In this document: positions 34,204 to 42,796 of the stretch, piece after piece
How positions within the stretch are numbered: the first letter of the stretch is position 1
How the letters are laid out: each line of letters begins with the position of its first letter
Assembly (NCBI RefSeq): GCF_030268045.1
Contig: NZ_BSDC01000003.1
Location: forward strand, 1 to 64,000
Length of the DNA: 64,000 bases
Origin: Geothrix edaphica
GTDB lineage: Bacteria; Acidobacteriota; Holophagae; Holophagales; Holophagaceae
Direction of reading: 5' to 3'
Translations under genes and position numbers: made by a program
Notes under the pieces: model-generated
The model's input: the letters and a program-made list of their open reading frames with translations, nothing else
Databases searched by the model: none
What the model was told of the DNA's origin: nothing

Positions 34204-36054
34204 GTGGCCGCGATCCGGAACAACCTCGACAAGTCCCCCGCCCTCCAGCGCAAGCTGTCGGACCTGCCCCTGCGGCCAGGCTGCTACCTCTACCGGGACC
34301 CGAAGGGGAACCTGCTCTACATCGGCAAGGCCAAGGTGCTGCGGAACCGGGTGAAGTCCTACTTCCAGAACAAGCACCTGGACGCCAAGACCCGCCGCCT
34401 GGTGGCCCGCATCTGGGACCTGGAGTTCATCGTCTGCGAGACGGAGCTCGAGGCCCTGGTGCTGGAGAACAACCTCATCAACGAGCACCTGCCGCCCTTC
34501 AACATCCTGCTGCGGGACGACAAGAGCTACCCCTACGTGAAGCTCACCTGGAAGGAGGCCTTTCCCAAGGTCTTCGTCACGCGCAAGGTGCGGAAGGACG
34601 GCGGCCTCTACTACGGGCCGTTCTTCCCCGCCAGCACGGCCTACCGCACGGCGGAGCTGGTGTACCGCTTCTTCCAGATCCGCGACTGCGACATCGACAT
34701 CGACGGCAAGCGCGGCCGGGCCTGCCTGAAATACCAGCTTCACCGCTGCACGGCGCCCTGCATCGCCGCCGTGGACAAGGAAGCCTATCGGGAGCAGGCG
34801 AAGGAGGCGCGACTCTTTCTGGAAGGCAAGCGCGACGAGCTGAAGGCGCGGCTGGAGGCCGCCATGTGGAAGGCCGCCGAGGCCGCCGCCTTCGAGCAGG
34901 CCGCCCAGCACCGGGACGCCCTCCAGCAGGTGGACGCCTGGTTCACGCGGCAGAAGGCTGCCGGTCCGAACCTGGAGGACATGGATGTCTACGGCAGCGC
35001 CGTGCTGGACGGGCGCGCCTGCGTCCACCGCCTCATGCTCCGCGATGGCCGCATGATGGGGCGCCAGGAATACGTGCTGGAGGATGTGGAGGCCTTCGAC
35101 GGCGCGGTGTTGGCCGAAGTCCTTCAGCGGGTCTACAGCGCCGATCCCGTGCCCGGCCGCATCCTGGCCGAGGTCGAGCCGGAGGACCTGGAACTGCTCC
35201 GGGACTGGCTGGGCGGCATGCGCGGGTCGCGCCCCCAGGTCCAGGTGCCTCGGAAGGGCGAGAAGGTGGATCTGCTGGCCATGGCCCAGGAGAACGCGCG
35301 GCTGGCGCTGGAGCGCAAGTTCGAACCGGCGCGGCTCAACGAGGCGGTGCTGGAGGGGCTCCAGGCCTTCCTGGGCCTCAGCCACCTGCCCCGCCGACTG
35401 GAGTGCTTCGACATCAGCCACGGCCAGGGCCGGGAGGTGGTGGCCAGCTGCGTGGTGTTCAGCGACGGCGTCCCCGACAAGGCCCGCTACCGCCGCTTCA
35501 AGATGACCAACGAGCAGAACGACGACTTCGCCAACATGTTCGAGGCCGTCACGCGGCGGTACAGGCGGATGCGGGACGAAGGCCAGGAATTCCCGGATCT
35601 GGTCCTCATCGATGGCGGGTTGGGCCAGCTGCATGCCGCCGAGGCAGCCCTGAAGGAGCTGGGGCTGGAACAGCTGGAGCTGGGCAGCCTGGCCAAGAAG
35701 GAGGAGCTGGTGTTCCGCCCGGGCTCCAGCGAACCGCTGAGGATTCCGAAGACCTCACCGGTGCTGCAGCTGCTCCAGCGCATCCGCGACGAGGCCCATC
35801 GCTTCGCCATCACCTACCACCGGGCCCTGCGGGCCAAGCGCACGCTCCAGACCGAGCTGACCCAGATCCCCGGCATCGGTCCCACCACCGCCAAGAAGCT
35901 GCTCCAGGCCTTCGGCAGCGCCACCCAGGTGCGCATGGCCGAAGAGGCGGCCTTGGTCGAGGCCATCGGCAGGGCCGGCGCCAGCAAGGTGCTTGCCTGG
36001 CGGAGCGCCCCGGAACAGCAGCCGGCTACTTCCCGACAGCCTCCAGCCGGCTGA
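34204..36054 (+). CDS. uvrC: Excinuclease ABC subunit C
   Basis: UvrC makes both incisions around DNA damage in nucleotide excision repair. The 616-residue product has the GIY-YIG nuclease domain at the N-terminus (GCYLYRDPKGNLLYIGKAK, about residues 26-44), a UVR interaction region around residue 205-240, the RNase H-like nuclease domain (RRLECFDISHGQGREVVASC, VLIDGGLGQLHAA) and a C-terminal helix-hairpin-helix pair (LTQIPGIGPTTAKKLLQAFG). GTG at 34204 gives the usual length; its ribosome-binding site is weak. It overlaps the convergent Sel1 protein by 29 bases. Confidence 0.95.
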   Translation: MAAIRNNLDKSPALQRKLSDLPLRPGCYLYRDPKGNLLYIGKAKVLRNRVKSYFQNKHLDAKTRRLVARIWDLEFIVCETELEALVLENNLINEHLPPFNILLRDDKSYPYVKLTWKEAFPKVFVTRKVRKDGGLYYGPFFPASTAYRTAELVYRFFQIRDCDIDIDGKRGRACLKYQLHRCTAPCIAAVDKEAYREQAKEARLFLEGKRDELKARLEAAMWKAAEAAAFEQAAQHRDALQQVDAWFTRQKAAGPNLEDMDVYGSAVLDGRACVHRLMLRDGRMMGRQEYVLEDVEAFDGAVLAEVLQRVYSADPVPGRILAEVEPEDLELLRDWLGGMRGSRPQVQVPRKGEKVDLLAMAQENARLALERKFEPARLNEAVLEGLQAFLGLSHLPRRLECFDISHGQGREVVASCVVFSDGVPDKARYRRFKMTNEQNDDFANMFEAVTRRYRRMRDEGQEFPDLVLIDGGLGQLHAAEAALKELGLEQLELGSLAKKEELVFRPGSSEPLRIPKTSPVLQLLQRIRDEAHRFAITYHRALRAKRTLQTELTQIPGIGPTTAKKLLQAFGSATQVRMAEEAALVEAIGRAGASKVLAWRSAPEQQPATSRQPPAG

Positions 36055-36529
36055 GCTCGGTCCGGGCCACCTCGCTGCCCGCCTCAGCGGCCTTGCGATA
36101 CCAGGAGAGGCCCTTCTCGCGGTTCGGGGGGACATCCAGCCCGTAGTAGTACATCGCCCCCAACATCCGCATGGCGTTGGCATCGCCCGCCTTGGCCTGG
36201 TCCAGGTAGGCCCGCGCCGCGCTGGGAACCTCCGCCTCCGACTCCGGCGCCGCGGCCCGGGCGGCGGGCGCCTGGAGCGCGGGTCCGCGCGAAGACACGA
36301 GGAAGACCGCGCCGCCGAGCACGATGAGGCCCCCGAGGACCAGGGACAGCTTCCATCCCCGCGACCGGGAAGGCGCCGGAGGGTGGGGCGTCTGGGTCTG
36401 CCCCGCCGTCCCGGCGGGCAGGGAGATCTTCTGGGTCCGTTGCGGGGCCTCGGAGGTGAGGGGAAGGACCAGCTTCTGGGTCTGGTCCGGGGAACCTTCC
36501 TGGCCTGGCTGGGTCTCGTGGTCACGCAT
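36026..36529 (-). CDS. Membrane-anchored protein with a Sel1-like repeat
   Basis: The 167-residue product has a long acidic, Gln/Pro-rich cytoplasmic lead (residues 1-57), one transmembrane segment (about 60-78: LSLVLGGLIVLGGAVFLVS), an Ala/Glu-rich stretch, and a Sel1/TPR-like repeat at the end (DANAMRMLGAMYYYGLDVPP, then EKGLSWYRKAAEAGSEVART). Sel1 repeats mediate protein contacts in envelope signalling or assembly. No partner is visible. It overlaps the convergent uvrC by 29 bases. Confidence 0.75.
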   Translation of the reverse strand: MRDHETQPGQEGSPDQTQKLVLPLTSEAPQRTQKISLPAGTAGQTQTPHPPAPSRSRGWKLSLVLGGLIVLGGAVFLVSSRGPALQAPAARAAAPESEAEVPSAARAYLDQAKAGDANAMRMLGAMYYYGLDVPPNREKGLSWYRKAAEAGSEVARTELSRLEAVGK

Positions 36530-36580
36530 GGGGCCCCCCTGAGACGTCGAACCGCAATCCCCAGGATAATGCCAGCGGGC

Positions 36581-37054
36581 TCACGGGGCCTCCCCAGAGC
36601 GAGGTTCCAGGGCCTTCACCCAGTGCCCGAGCCGGGGCACGAGGCCCAGGAAGAGGAGTGGCGCGAGGATGATGAAGCCGAACACGTGGCGGGCCGCGTG
36701 CTTCCCCACCAGGAGCCAGTAGACCAGGCCGTAGAGGCTGCTCAGCTCGAACAGCGCGGCATAGATCAGGGTCTCCCGTTGCACCTGCGCCGGTCGGCGG
36801 GACTCGGGAGTCTGCCGGAAGGCCCTCAGCACGGTTCCCCGGCGCCAGAGGACCCAGGCGGCCGACAGCAGGACCAGGCCCGTGAAGATATGGCCGATCT
36901 GGAGATAAGTGCCCTCCGGTAGGTTGTCGCCGGGTGGCACGAAACCCAAGAGGACCAGACCGCCGATGAGGGCCGGCGTGCCCAGGCACAAGGCGAGTCC
37001 CACCAGCAGGGCCTGGCGGCAGGCGGCGCGCAGTGGTTCCGGCGCGTCGTTCAC
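36581..37054 (-). CDS. Multi-pass membrane protein of unknown function
   Basis: The 157-residue protein has about four hydrophobic segments (LLVGLALCLGTPALIGGLVLLG, IFTGLVLLSAAWVLW, LIYAALFELSSLYGLVYWLL, FGFIILAPLLFLGLV) and charged loops. I chose the GTG at 37054, which overlaps the scpA stop (GTGA), because the longer frame upstream lies inside scpA. The four-helix layout is plain; I do not recognise a family. It is cotranscribed after scpA, so it may be a passenger rather than a partner. Confidence 0.65.
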   Translation of the reverse strand: MNDAPEPLRAACRQALLVGLALCLGTPALIGGLVLLGFVPPGDNLPEGTYLQIGHIFTGLVLLSAAWVLWRRGTVLRAFRQTPESRRPAQVQRETLIYAALFELSSLYGLVYWLLVGKHAARHVFGFIILAPLLFLGLVPRLGHWVKALEPRSGEAP

Positions 37055-37860
37055 GCGGCCTCGGCGGCCTTGACGCGGATCTCCCCGAAGGTCTCGCCCT
37101 GGACCAGCGCGATGCGGCCCGTGCGGACCAGCTCCAGCAGGGCCAGGAAGGTGAGCACCAGTTCCTCGCGGCTGCGGGCCTGGCCCAGCAGGCCCTGGAA
37201 GGGCTTCCACAGGCCATCCTGGAGGTCGCGCAGCACTTCCACCACGCGCTGCTCCAGCGTCTTGGGCTGGGTCCGGACCTCCACCGGGGGAGGGGGGAGC
37301 AGGCGCTTCAGGGCGTCACGGTAGGCTCCCAGCAGGTCGAAGAGGGTCGCCCGGATGGGCTCCTCCTCCACGCGCTTGTGGTCCGCCAGGTCGAGGCCGG
37401 GCGCGAAGGCGATCTTCTGCCAGTCCGACTCGCGGTCTGACAGCACCATGGCCGCGGCCTTCACCTGCTGGTAGTCCAGCAGCCGCTGCACCAGGGCCTC
37501 GCGGGGATCCTCCTCGCCGGTCTCCTGGGGCGGGCGCGGGAGCATGAGCCGCGACTTGATCTGCAACAGCTGGGCCGCCATGGCCACGAACTCCGCCGCG
37601 ATTTCCAGGTTCAGCTCCTCCATGAGTGCGAGGTAGTCCATGTACTGCCGCGTGACATCCGCCATGGGCAGGTTCAGGATGTCGAGCTTCTGCTCGTGGA
37701 TGAGGTGCAACAGCAGGTCCAGAGGCCCGTCGAAGGCGGACAGGTGCAGGGCCAGCCCCCGGAATTTCGTTTCGAAGCCCTTGGGAGCTTCGAAGGTCCT
37801 TGGAGCCTCCGACGCAGGCGCGACCACGGATTCGGGAACTTCCTGGGGAGTGTCGGACAT
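37051..37860 (-). CDS. scpA: Segregation and condensation protein A
   Basis: ScpA is the kleisin that bridges SMC heads and holds ScpB in the chromosome condensation complex. The 269-residue product has an N-terminal extension rich in Pro/Ala/Glu (residues 1-35), the SMC-neck-binding domain (LSAFDGPLDLLLHLIHEQKL, AEFVAMAAQLLQIKSRLMLP) and the C-terminal winged-helix domain (VLTFLALLELVRTGRIALVQ). The family normally starts nearer the FDGPLDLLL motif, so the leader is extra. scpB is not next to it. Confidence 0.9.
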   Translation of the reverse strand: MSDTPQEVPESVVAPASEAPRTFEAPKGFETKFRGLALHLSAFDGPLDLLLHLIHEQKLDILNLPMADVTRQYMDYLALMEELNLEIAAEFVAMAAQLLQIKSRLMLPRPPQETGEEDPREALVQRLLDYQQVKAAAMVLSDRESDWQKIAFAPGLDLADHKRVEEEPIRATLFDLLGAYRDALKRLLPPPPVEVRTQPKTLEQRVVEVLRDLQDGLWKPFQGLLGQARSREELVLTFLALLELVRTGRIALVQGETFGEIRVKAAEAA

Positions 37861-37894
37861 GGGTTCATTCTAGCGGAAGAGATGAGGAGGAATT

Positions 37895-38023
37895 AGCCAC
37901 AGATGAACACATATAAACACTGATTAAGAACTAGATAATCCAGGTACAGCCATCCATATCCATGTTCCTCCCCCCGGCAACGCATGCCTGGCCAGGGATC
38001 TTAGGTTGTGTTTATCCGTGGCC
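37895..38023. repeat. CACAGATGAACACA-type inverted repeat (repeat family B)
   Basis: AGCCACAGATGAACACA at 37895-37911 is mirrored by GGTTGTGTTTATCCGTGGCC at 38004-38023, whose complement reads GGCCACGGATAAACACAACC. The arms differ at a few bases and lie about 90 bases apart in the scpA-lipA divergent gap. I have seen strings like this in intergenic DNA of unrelated bacteria, but cannot verify that here. Confidence 0.7.
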
Positions 38024-38045
38024 ATTCCCCCCACAATGGAAGGCT

Positions 38046-38930
38046 ATGGCCCGCCCTCCCGTCCTCCCCGGCCCCCGCCCCGACTGGCTGAAGATCCGCG
38101 TGCCGGCGCCGGAGGTGGTGGCGGAAGTCGAGGGACTGATCCGCGAGCAGCGGCTGGTCACGGTCTGCGAGGAGGCCCGCTGCCCGAACCTGCATGAGTG
38201 CTGGGGCGTCCACCGGACGGCCACCTTCATGCTCATGGGCGACATCTGCACGCGCCACTGCGGGTTCTGCAATGTGGGCAAGGGACGTCCCGGCGAGCTG
38301 GACCCCGATGAGCCCCAGCGCGTGGCCGAAGCGGTGGCCCGGCTGGGACTGAAGTTCGCCGTGGTGACCTCCGTGAACCGCGATGACCTGCCGGATGGCG
38401 GCTCGGCGCACTTCGCCGCCACCATCCAGTGGATCCGGACCCTGTCGCCCCAGTGCGGCATCGAAGTGCTCATCCCGGATTTCCGGGGCAGCGAGGCCGC
38501 CCTGCTCACGGTGCTGGAGGCCCGGCCCGACGTGCTGAACCACAACGTGGAGACGGTACCCCACCTCTACCGGCGCGTGCGGCCGGACGCCGACTACCTC
38601 CAGAGCCTCGCAGTGCTGCGCCGCACGGCGGAGTGGCGGGATGCCCACGCCCCGGGCATGCGCGTGAAGAGCGGCATCATGGTGGGCCTGGGAGAGACGC
38701 CGGAGCAGGTGCTCACCCTCATGGCCGACTGGCGCGCCTCCCGCGTGGACATCGCGACCATTGGGCAGTACCTCCCGCCTTCAGAGCTGCACCTGCCGCT
38801 GGACCGCTTCGTGGAACCCGCCGAGTTCGACATGTACCGCCGGAAGGGCCTGGACATGGGCTTCCAGCGCGTGGAATCCGCCCCTCTGGTGCGCTCCAGC
38901 TACCACGCCAAGGAGAGTTTCGAGGGCTGA
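38046..38930 (+). CDS. lipA: Lipoyl synthase LipA
   Basis: LipA is a radical-SAM enzyme that inserts two sulfurs into the octanoyl group on lipoyl-domain lysines. The 294-residue product has the auxiliary cluster cysteines C41, C46 and C52 (CEEARCPNLHEC), the radical-SAM CTRHCGFC (C68, C72, C75) and the C-terminal RSSYHA that supplies the serine ligand. GGAAGG lies upstream of ATG 38046; the frame is open further upstream, but that reads through the repeat. It is convergent with the operon that ends in a GcvH-like response regulator, 35 bases away. Confidence 0.96.
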   Translation: MARPPVLPGPRPDWLKIRVPAPEVVAEVEGLIREQRLVTVCEEARCPNLHECWGVHRTATFMLMGDICTRHCGFCNVGKGRPGELDPDEPQRVAEAVARLGLKFAVVTSVNRDDLPDGGSAHFAATIQWIRTLSPQCGIEVLIPDFRGSEAALLTVLEARPDVLNHNVETVPHLYRRVRPDADYLQSLAVLRRTAEWRDAHAPGMRVKSGIMVGLGETPEQVLTLMADWRASRVDIATIGQYLPPSELHLPLDRFVEPAEFDMYRRKGLDMGFQRVESAPLVRSSYHAKESFEG

Positions 38931-38946
38931 TCGCCCCGAAACTCTC
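38913..38946. terminator. Hairpin at the lipA end
   Basis: GAGAGTTTCG and CGAAACTCTC are perfect 10-bp arms around a 14-base loop; the left arm lies in the last codons of lipA. It is placed to end lipA transcription or to separate lipA from the convergent response-regulator gene. There is no T-run, so intrinsic termination is uncertain. Confidence 0.5.
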
Positions 38947-38965
38947 CCGTCAGGCCACCCTTCCC

Positions 38966-40087
38966 TCAGGCCTTGGCGTGATCGCCCAGGCCCAGGAACT
39001 GCTTCTCGAAGGAGGACCAGTCCACGGCACCGGTGGCCTGGGGCGCATCCGCGGTCCGGAGACGGGTGATCTCATCCTGATACCAGTCGATGACCGGCTG
39101 GCCGATCTTGAGGGCCGGCAGCTCGCCCGCGAGATCACTCGGCGTCATCAGGCAGACCCAGCCGCGGTCATAGGGGCTGTGCATGAGCTCGGCGGGATCG
39201 GAGAGCAGGCCCGCATTGTCGTGCTCGATGCGGCCGCTGAGGGGCGCAGCCACATGCACCTCGCCTGCGGCGCCCTTCAGGGTGAACAGGGTCTCGCCCT
39301 GGCGGAAGGTCTTCCCGCGCTCCGGGAGGATCACGCCCTTCACCTGGCCGAGGGCCTTGCGCACGAAGTCGTCGATGCCCACGCGGACCTGGCCTTCCGG
39401 CTCGATGCGCACCCAGGCATGGCCCGTGGACAGGAAGGCGCCGCCCGGCACGCAGAACTCGCTGGCGGACACCACCTCAGCCATTTCCGGAGCCACCACG
39501 CGGACGTTCGGGCGCCGCTGGGCCTCGATGCGCGCCTCGCGCTTGATGAGGAGCTTCTTCGCGAACTCCGCGAGCTCGTCGGCAGTGAAGGGCTTCTGGA
39601 CGTATTCGCAGGCACCGTGCTGGAGCGTCTGCACGGCGGTATCGATGCTGCCGTAGCCGGTGATCACGACCACATCGACATCCGGCCGCAGGTGCTTGGC
39701 CGCCTTCACCACCTCCACGCCATCCATATCCGGCATCTTGAGGTCGGTGAAGAGGAAGTCATAGTCGTGCCGCTGGATCAGGCCCAGGGCCTCGGGACCG
39801 TGCTCCACCGTGTCCACGCTGAAGCCCTCGAGCACGAGGATGCGACGGAAGGAGTCGAGCACCACGGCCTCATCGTCCACGGCCAGGATGCGGGCCCTGG
39901 GATTGGGGACCTCCACCCGTTTGAGGCTCTTGGCCTCGTGGGTGAAGTCGAGGTGGATGGAGGTGTTCAACACGGCTTCCCGGGCCTGCCGCTCGCGGGT
40001 TTCACGCATGCGGCGCAGGCTCGTGCGCACCAGGAAGTCGATGCCCACGAAGGCGACGAACATGAAAAGGATCAACAGGGCGGTCAT
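38966..40087 (-). CDS. Membrane-anchored response regulator with GcvH-like C-terminal domain
   Basis: The 373-residue protein has an N-terminal transmembrane helix (about 2-22), a receiver domain (about 65-185; acidic pair D71/D72, phospho-acceptor D115 in FTDLKMPDMDG, K165 in VQKPF) and, from about residue 210 to 340, a GcvH-like fold (STGHAWVRIEPEGQVRVGI, LPERGKTFRQGE, APLSGRIEHDN, DRGWVCLMTPSDL). There is no DNA-binding output. The nearest lysine, K271, is 11 residues before the AP of APLSG against 8 in GcvH, so lipoylation is uncertain. AGGAGG precedes the ATG. It is the last gene of a redox operon. Anchoring of a receiver this way is unusual. Confidence 0.85.
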   Translation of the reverse strand: MTALLILFMFVAFVGIDFLVRTSLRRMRETRERQAREAVLNTSIHLDFTHEAKSLKRVEVPNPRARILAVDDEAVVLDSFRRILVLEGFSVDTVEHGPEALGLIQRHDYDFLFTDLKMPDMDGVEVVKAAKHLRPDVDVVVITGYGSIDTAVQTLQHGACEYVQKPFTADELAEFAKKLLIKREARIEAQRRPNVRVVAPEMAEVVSASEFCVPGGAFLSTGHAWVRIEPEGQVRVGIDDFVRKALGQVKGVILPERGKTFRQGETLFTLKGAAGEVHVAAPLSGRIEHDNAGLLSDPAELMHSPYDRGWVCLMTPSDLAGELPALKIGQPVIDWYQDEITRLRTADAPQATGAVDWSSFEKQFLGLGDHAKA

Positions 40088-40096
40088 GGGAACCTC

Positions 40097-41626
40097 CTAG
40101 GTGGTGGTGGGGATGAGGGGCTGGCCGCCCCCGCCGCTTTCAGTGGATGCGGGAATGCGAAGGGTGAAACAGGTGCCCTGGCCGGGGTCGCTGCGGACCT
40201 CCAGGGCCCCGCCATGAGCTTCCACGATGCCCCAGCTCACGGCGAGTCCGAGCCCCGTGCCGTGGTTGCCCTTGGTGGTGTAGAAGGGCTCGAAGATCCG
40301 CGGCAGGTCTTCCGGCGGAATACCCCGGCCATTGTCCATGACCAGCAGCTCCACGGAACCACCCTCCCCGGTCTGCGTGGCGACGCGGATGGTGCCGCCG
40401 CCATCGCCGATGGCATCCCCCGCGTTGAGCAGCAGGTTCACGGCCACCTGCTGGATCTGGTTGCCATCCGCCGGCACCACGGGAAGCTCCGCCGCCAGGT
40501 CCAGCGACAGGTCCACCTGGTTGAGCGAAAGCTGGGTCATCACGACGGACACGGCCCGCCGCACGACCTCGTTCAGGTCCATGGGCTTCCGGGCGGGCGG
40601 TGTGGGCCGCGCGAAGTCCAGCAGGCCCCGGATGATCCCGCGGCAGCGCACCGTCTCCCGCACGATCACATCCAGGTCCTCCGCAGCCTCCGCATCATCG
40701 GCGAGACGCTTCCGCAGCAGGGAGGCGTAGCTGAGCACGCCGGTCAGCGGGTTGTTGATCTCATGGGCGACCCCCGCCGCCAACCGGCCCACTGAGGCCA
40801 GCTTGTCGGCCTGGGCCAGCTGCCGCTGGGTCTCGGCCAACCGCTGGGTCATGGTATTGAAGGCCACGGCCAGCTCACTCAGTTCATGGTTGCCGCTCAC
40901 GGGGATGGTCGTGCCGAGGTCGCCCTCGCCCACCCGCCGGGTGCCGGCCACCAGGGCCGCCACAGGCCGGACCACCAGCCGCCGGTTGAGCCACCAGAGA
41001 ATCAGGCTGCCCGCCAGGATGGCGGCGGCGGCCGAGAGCATGATCAGCATCCGGCTGCGGGCGATCTCGCGATCCACCTCCGCGAGGGAGATGTTCACAT
41101 CCAGGACGCCCAGGAGGCTCTGCTTGGCGCTGTGGGCGTGGCAGGCCGCCGTCGAACAGGAAGGCTCGTTGGGAATGGGATTGATGAGGCCCAGGACGCG
41201 GGTTCCATCCGAGGCCCGGAAGGTCCGGGCGCGGGCCTGGATGCCCAGGCGCTCCAGGGGCCGCCCCTCGGCGTGGCAGGCGTAGCAGGCCTCTCCCCGG
41301 ATATCGAGGCTGGTGCCGATTTCCTCCTCGGCGGAGGAGAACATGATGCGCCCCTCCTTGTTGAAGACCCGGACCTTCTGGATGCCCTCGCCCCGGAGGC
41401 CGCCCACGGCGCGGATCTGCCGGTGCAGGTTCTCCCGGCGGTTCTCCAGCATGTCGAAGTGGGTGGCGCTCTTGATCGTCTCACTCAGCTGATCGGCACT
41501 GCGGGTGCGCTCCGCCAGGAGCTGGGCGGTGTGCGACCGGAGGAGGGCGAAGGCCATGCCCCCGATCACCGCCGCCGTGGCGAGGCCGGCGCCGAGGATC
41601 AGACGAGTGCCGATGCGGGTCCGCAT
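40097..41626 (-). CDS. Histidine kinase with haem-binding-type periplasmic sensor
   Basis: The 509-residue protein has two transmembrane helices (about 10-30 and 192-212) flanking a periplasmic domain, then HAMP (about 212-265), the phospho-acceptor H-box (GVAHEINNPLTG, H288) and an ATP-binding domain (NLLLNAGDAI, DNGRGIPPED, GTGLGLAVSWGI). The periplasmic domain contains CYACH (114-118), a c-type haem motif, and CSTAACH (157-163), a CX4CH variant. Hence a redox or ligand sensor with bound haem is likely. It lies between the NrfD-type subunit and the response regulator in one operon, and is presumably the partner of that regulator. Confidence 0.88.
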   Translation of the reverse strand: MRTRIGTRLILGAGLATAAVIGGMAFALLRSHTAQLLAERTRSADQLSETIKSATHFDMLENRRENLHRQIRAVGGLRGEGIQKVRVFNKEGRIMFSSAEEEIGTSLDIRGEACYACHAEGRPLERLGIQARARTFRASDGTRVLGLINPIPNEPSCSTAACHAHSAKQSLLGVLDVNISLAEVDREIARSRMLIMLSAAAAILAGSLILWWLNRRLVVRPVAALVAGTRRVGEGDLGTTIPVSGNHELSELAVAFNTMTQRLAETQRQLAQADKLASVGRLAAGVAHEINNPLTGVLSYASLLRKRLADDAEAAEDLDVIVRETVRCRGIIRGLLDFARPTPPARKPMDLNEVVRRAVSVVMTQLSLNQVDLSLDLAAELPVVPADGNQIQQVAVNLLLNAGDAIGDGGGTIRVATQTGEGGSVELLVMDNGRGIPPEDLPRIFEPFYTTKGNHGTGLGLAVSWGIVEAHGGALEVRSDPGQGTCFTLRIPASTESGGGGQPLIPTTT

Positions 41627-41629
41627 GGC

Positions 41630-42796
41630 TCAGGCTCCCACTGCGGGTTCCTTGGATCGACCGGCCACCGGGCCATCCGGGAAGATCGAGAAGGTCCGCA
41701 CGGCGAAGGCGAAGACCGCCATGCCCGTGGCCACCAGGCCCAGGGAGACGATGATCTCCATGGCCGAGGGGAGATACCGCGTGCCGGAAGCCGCCTCCAT
41801 GCCCGTGATACTGACGTTCAGCCGGTTCATGACGAAGCCCAGCACCGCCAGGAAGGCACCGCCCACCAGCCAGTCCGGGTTGGTGCGCAGCCGCCGGAAG
41901 GACATCAGGACCACGGGCAGCACCACGCCGAGCAGGAACTCCACAAGGAACATCCGGCCTTCGTAGCTGCCCAGGGTCCCGAAGGCATGGTTGCGGGCGA
42001 TGCCCTGCAGGCGCATGAGGCCGTAGATGCCCAGCGCCACCACCATGCCGCGGGCCAGGGGCTCCAGGAGGTCCATCTCCAGGTGGCGGTGGAAGGCCCG
42101 CTTGCTGAGGTAGGACTCGAGGATGACCATGCCGATCCCGGCCCCGATGGCGGAAATGTAGAAGTACAGCGGGAGCATGGGCGAGTACCACAGCGGGTGC
42201 AGCTTGCTGGGGACGATGAGGTACAGCGAGCCCAGCGAGGACTGGTGCAGGGTCGAGAGGAGCACGCCGAGGATCACCAGGGGCGTGATGAGCCGGTGGA
42301 TGAGCCGCGCCGGGGCATGGAAGCCGAACCGCTCGAAGACCACCGGGGAGAACTCCACCGCCAGCACCGTGGTGTAGAGCATCACGCACCAGGCCACTTC
42401 GAACATGACGGAGTGAGTGTTCCAGTAGACGATGGCATGCCAGATGCGCCAGGGCTGCCCCAGATCCAGCAGCAGGGCCACGATCACGAAGGCGTAGCCG
42501 AGGAACCCGGTGAGGATCGTCGGGCGGACGATGGGCTCGAATCGCTTGAGGTTGAAGAGGTGCACCACGGCGGTGAGGGTGAACGCCCCAGCGGCCAGGC
42601 CCACGCCGCAGAGCAGGTCGAAGCCGATCCAGAGGCCCCAGGGGAACTGGTCGCTCAGGTTGGTGACCGCGCCCAGCCCCTTGGTGTAGCGGATGACGGT
42701 CACGGTGCAGAACGCCAGGAAGAGGACGACGAAGACCGCGGTCCAGAAGCCGGGGCGGAACCGGCGGGGCGCGGCGAGCGCAGCGAGGGTGTTCAT
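41630..42796 (-). CDS. NrfD/HybB-type integral membrane subunit
   Basis: The 388-residue protein is almost wholly membrane-embedded (about 10 helices), with the family start GFWTAVFVVLFLAFCTVTVI and the segment FPWGLWIGFDLLCGVGLAAGAF, plus YISAIGAGIGMVILES. NrfD/HybB/PsrC-type proteins exchange electrons with the quinone pool and pair with a four-cluster ferredoxin-like protein, which is encoded just upstream (ATGA overlap). A molybdopterin or hydrogenase subunit is absent from this locus, so the electron partner is unknown. The acidic and His residues of the family are not checked position by position. Confidence 0.9.
   Translation of the reverse strand: MNTLAALAAPRRFRPGFWTAVFVVLFLAFCTVTVIRYTKGLGAVTNLSDQFPWGLWIGFDLLCGVGLAAGAFTLTAVVHLFNLKRFEPIVRPTILTGFLGYAFVIVALLLDLGQPWRIWHAIVYWNTHSVMFEVAWCVMLYTTVLAVEFSPVVFERFGFHAPARLIHRLITPLVILGVLLSTLHQSSLGSLYLIVPSKLHPLWYSPMLPLYFYISAIGAGIGMVILESYLSKRAFHRHLEMDLLEPLARGMVVALGIYGLMRLQGIARNHAFGTLGSYEGRMFLVEFLLGVVLPVVLMSFRRLRTNPDWLVGGAFLAVLGFVMNRLNVSITGMEAASGTRYLPSAMEIIVSLGLVATGMAVFAFAVRTFSIFPDGPVAGRSKEPAVGA

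Noticed and set aside
37962-38045. Upstream extension of lipA
   Set aside because: It would translate the family B repeat; the ATG at 38046 has GGAAGG upstream and fits the family start.
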